This document shows positions 61,362-64,000 of a stretch of 64,000 nucleotides of DNA, piece by piece. Numbering within the stretch: the first letter of the stretch is position 1; each line of letters begins with the position of its first letter. The stretch is from positions 434,001 through 498,000 of the forward strand of contig JANQRU010000001.1 in assembly GCA_028284415.1 (NCBI GenBank), written 5' to 3'. Source of the stretch: Pyrinomonadaceae bacterium (GTDB lineage Bacteria > Acidobacteriota > Blastocatellia > Pyrinomonadales > Pyrinomonadaceae). The notes beneath the pieces are model-generated. The model did no database searches and had not been told where the DNA came from. It worked only from the letters and a program-made list of their open reading frames with translations. A program made the translations under genes and the position numbers.

Positions 61362-63704
61362 TTAACCAATTCCTGCTAATTTAAATCTACTATCTTTTTT
61401 AGCAATTTCTATCATTTTGGAAGTTTCTTTTGTTAAACGTTTTTGTATTAGATAATGTTCAGCTTCTTTTCTTGCTTCTTCTAATATCTCAAGATCACGA
61501 ATTATATTCCCGATCTTAAAAGTTTGTATTCCAGATTGACGAGTGCCTAGAATATCACCTTGACCGCGTATTTCTAAGTCTTTTTCGGAGATCAAAAAAC
61601 CATCATTTGTTTTTTCCATTATTCCCAAACGCTCTTTCGCTACAGCAGTCCTTTTAACCCCAGCTAATAGAACACAAAAGGATTGCTCAGCTCCGCGTCC
61701 AACTCTACCTCTCAATTGATGTAATTGAGACAAACCAAATCTTTCTGCATGTTCAATAATCATCAAAGAAGCATTTGGGACATCTACACCGACCTCAATA
61801 ACAGTAGTGGAAACAAGAATGTGTAAATTTCCTGCAACAAACTCCTGCATTATTTTCTCTTTTTCGGCAGGTTTCATTTTCCCGTGAAGCAGTCCAACCT
61901 TATACTGAGGAAAGATTTCGTCTCTTAATTCCTCAAACATTTTTGTCGCCGCCTTTAAATCCATTTTTTCTGATTCTTCAATCAATGGATAGACGATGTA
62001 AACTTGTCTTCCCAGCTCGACTTCACGAACTATTCCCTTATACACGCCATTTCTTTGGTCTTCTCCAACAACAACAGTTTTAATAGGAGTTCTGCCCGGC
62101 GGAAGTTCATCAATTACTGACACGTCCAAATCACCATAAACAGTCATTGCAAGTGAGCGTGGAATTGGAGTTGCTGTCATCACTAAAATGTCTGGATTGT
62201 ATCCTCTTGCACGTAATTCTGCTCTCTGCATCACTCCAAATCTGTGTTGTTCATCTACTACTGCCAAACCTAAATTTTGGAATTCAACAGCATCTTGGAT
62301 CAAAGCATGTGTCCCAATTATCGCCTGAACTTCACCCTCGGAAATTAGCTTTTGTACTTTCCTTTTTTGAGCGGCTCGCAAGCTTCCAACAAGTAAATCT
62401 ATTTTATATGGCGTTTGATCAAATAGCTTTTTTGCATTTCTTGCGTGCTGTTCAGCAAGAATTTCAGTTGGAGCCATTAGAGCAGTTTGATATCCGCTTT
62501 CCATTGCCGCAAACATAGCTAAAAAAGCAACGATTGTCTTTCCGCTACCGACATCACCTTGAATCAAGCGATTCATAGGAGAATCTGATTCCATGTCAGA
62601 AAAAATTCTCTTAACCACTCTGTCTTGTGCGTTGGTTAAAGTAAATGGAAGTAAATCCTCAATTCTTTCATAGGTTTTATCCGTAATTTCTATAACAGTT
62701 CCTTTTGGCTCTTTTGTGCGTTCGCCTCTCTTTAACTGTAAGGAAAATGATACCCAGAAAAATTCTTCAAAAATAAGCCTTTTGTGAGCATTACTTCTGG
62801 CACCTACATAATCGGATAAATTTGAGTCTTCAGGGGGAAAATGAATTTCTTCAATTGCTTTAGCTCTGGTTATTAAACTCTGTCTTTTACAAAGCTTAGC
62901 CGGTAATGTTTCTCGAATAGTCGTGGTATCTATATTTTGGGTAACATCAAAAATAATTTCTCGCAATCTTTTTGTCTGAAATTGACCAAGCTTACGGTAA
63001 ACCGGAACTCTTCGTCCAACATGTACCATTGCCAACTCCGGAGTTTCAGAATCTTCAACTAAATCCGTATCTTCATCTTCTTTAGCTTGACTCTTTTTTA
63101 ATTTTTCAGTCAATTCATCAAAACTATCAGAATCGTCTGCCATTTCCTTGAGCAAACCAAAGTTTTCGGAATCTTCAAAATTCGGAAGTATTTCTAATTC
63201 ATCAGGTTTATTTAATTTTAGTGAAAAAGTATTTCTGCGTGAGTCCCACTCCCATTGACCATAAGCAACAAAGCGAGTTCCACGTTCAAATTTCTTTTTC
63301 CAATAATTAACAATATGATTCGCACTTTTGCCCGAGATAAACCACCAAACAACTACGGGTTTTCTGGTTCTGTCTATGTCACTTCCCGTAATCTCAAAAA
63401 TATATAGCGGAGGAGCTTTTCTTGGTCGGTTTTTTCCTACTCGAAAGCCTCCAGCAACACGTACATAAAGCTCAACTGATGCTTCTAAACCATCATAAAG
63501 TTCCTCAATCGGCATCATATTTGAGCGATCTTCATAACGCATTGGAAAATAATTTAAGAGGTCTTCGACATTTGCTTCAGTCAAATCAGTTTTATTCGCA
63601 TGATTAGCGACTGCCATTGCCAATTTTCTTGACATAGTCGCAGTAAGGGTTCCAATTTCGTGTTGATGTAAATTAACGAGAGGAGTTTTGATAGATAAAG
63701 TCAT
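61362..63704 (-). CDS. recG: ATP-dependent DNA helicase RecG
   Basis: 780 residues, longer at the N-terminus than E. coli RecG (693). Wedge/OB region LNYFPMRYEDRSNMMPIEEL, an acidic insert (about 165-215), then the helicase: MNRLIQGDVGSGKTIVAFLA (motif I), ALMAPTEILAEQHARN (Ia), AVVDEQHRFGVMQRAEL (motif II DEQH), VMTATPIPRSLAMTVYGDLDVSVIDELPPGRTPI (III), and HERFGLSQLHQLRGRVGRG (VI). It remodels stalled forks and Holliday junctions. The N-terminal KTDLTEANVEDLL part is a family-typical start. The stop lies beside a 16-nt perfect palindrome (61346-61361). Confidence 0.95.
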   Translation of the reverse strand: MTLSIKTPLVNLHQHEIGTLTATMSRKLAMAVANHANKTDLTEANVEDLLNYFPMRYEDRSNMMPIEELYDGLEASVELYVRVAGGFRVGKNRPRKAPPLYIFEITGSDIDRTRKPVVVWWFISGKSANHIVNYWKKKFERGTRFVAYGQWEWDSRRNTFSLKLNKPDELEILPNFEDSENFGLLKEMADDSDSFDELTEKLKKSQAKEDEDTDLVEDSETPELAMVHVGRRVPVYRKLGQFQTKRLREIIFDVTQNIDTTTIRETLPAKLCKRQSLITRAKAIEEIHFPPEDSNLSDYVGARSNAHKRLIFEEFFWVSFSLQLKRGERTKEPKGTVIEITDKTYERIEDLLPFTLTNAQDRVVKRIFSDMESDSPMNRLIQGDVGSGKTIVAFLAMFAAMESGYQTALMAPTEILAEQHARNAKKLFDQTPYKIDLLVGSLRAAQKRKVQKLISEGEVQAIIGTHALIQDAVEFQNLGLAVVDEQHRFGVMQRAELRARGYNPDILVMTATPIPRSLAMTVYGDLDVSVIDELPPGRTPIKTVVVGEDQRNGVYKGIVREVELGRQVYIVYPLIEESEKMDLKAATKMFEELRDEIFPQYKVGLLHGKMKPAEKEKIMQEFVAGNLHILVSTTVIEVGVDVPNASLMIIEHAERFGLSQLHQLRGRVGRGAEQSFCVLLAGVKRTAVAKERLGIMEKTNDGFLISEKDLEIRGQGDILGTRQSGIQTFKIGNIIRDLEILEEARKEAEHYLIQKRLTKETSKMIEIAKKDSRFKLAGIG

Positions 63705-63731
63705 TGCAAAAATTTTAGCACAAAAAAAGTA

Positions 63732-64000
63732 TTAAAATATCCCAAACCATTTTTTTCTGGGAAGACTGATTTCAGGTCTTGCAGATTTGCTCAGACAATT
63801 TCCGGGAGTTTGTTTTGTTAATCCGTAATTATTTTTCAAACGTGAGCGAATACCCTTTCGATTTACACAAATCTTTCCTTCACTTTCAAATAACAGCCCC
63901 AAAGAAATTCCTTCTTCGGTGTATTCTCCTCCTCTTCTCATTAAGTAAAAAGCGGATGTTAAGTGAGCAGAATATTCTCTTTGAAACGCAGTTGGATTGT
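63732..64000 (-). CDS. C-terminal part of an unknown protein (truncated by window edge)
   Basis: At least 89 codons are open from the right edge to the stop at 63732; an internal ATG at 63941 is not necessarily the start because the frame continues past the edge. The sequence reads NPTAFQREYSAHLTSAFYLM, then RRGGEYTEEGISLGLLFESEGKIC and a basic C-terminus (RLKNNYGLTKQTP, SLPRKKWFGIF). I recognise no family. It directly precedes recG (27 nt to its start) and may share its transcript. Confidence 0.55.
   Translation of the reverse strand, partial: NPTAFQREYSAHLTSAFYLMRRGGEYTEEGISLGLLFESEGKICVNRKGIRSRLKNNYGLTKQTPGNCLSKSARPEISLPRKKWFGIF

Overview
The window is an AT-rich bacterial chromosome segment, densely packed with about 60 protein genes and two tRNA genes. 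No gap between genes exceeds about 300 bases. Gram-negative-type signs are a MurE with the DNPR (meso-diaminopimelate) motif, an LptE-like lipoprotein, TonB/ExbD-type proteins and lipobox lipoproteins. Zinc-ribbon membrane proteins and TonB-like proteins are plentiful. Together with the housekeeping gene order, this makes me favour an Acidobacteriota (Blastocatellia-like) genome, but only with low to moderate confidence because the base composition is AT-rich for that group. There are no insertion sequences, integrases, CRISPR arrays or phage genes; the region reads as ordinary chromosome with lineage-specific accessory genes mixed in.

Layout. 1-8000: accessory block. It holds a truncated sensor-propeller gene, three tandem zinc-ribbon/two-TM paralogs, two small lipoproteins, a DinB-like protein, a CrtC-like hydratase, a double-zinc-ribbon membrane protein, a methyltransferase/HAD pair and a 63-residue zinc protein. 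8088-10838: aconitase. 11105-14773: an orphan gene, then a NRAMP-related transporter and a MscS channel with a cyclic-nucleotide domain. 14848-18778: a TonB protein with a zinc-ribbon N-terminus, an M16 pseudo-peptidase and UbiE/MenG. 18841-21669: DppB/DppC-type permeases with an ABC-2-type ATPase. 21725-26590: a 5-oxoprolinase operon (pxpB, pxpC, pxpA) with an M28 peptidase, a YcsG-like NRAMP-superfamily protein and a small membrane protein. 26705-29139: a secreted repeat protein and a dicarboxylate/amino-acid symporter.

29201-41449, mostly on the minus strand: tRNA-Lys, purA, an acetyltransferase, glgA, rho, engB, lon, clpX, clpP, tig and tRNA-Leu. This is a protein-quality-control and core-metabolism block with strong hairpin terminators between units, including a perfect 56-bp palindrome after lon. 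41596-48483: a small membrane protein, murE, PilZ, an APC permease, pabB, exbD-like, a membrane DnaJ and rpsT. 48550-56507 (minus): holA, lptE-like, folP, a Tat cupin lipoprotein, ftsH, tilS and a catalytically degenerate argininosuccinate-lyase homologue coupled to tilS. 56619-64000: a TonB/SLH-like secreted protein, aroC, an EamA exporter, two tandem RsmD paralogs, recG and a truncated unknown gene.

The observations I rate highest are the ArgH-like pseudoenzyme overlapping tilS, the three zinc-ribbon paralogs with a shared C-terminal peptide, the hybrid ABC transporter, the NRAMP-related/cyclic-nucleotide channel pair and the tandem RsmD genes. No complete new system is demonstrated; these are leads.
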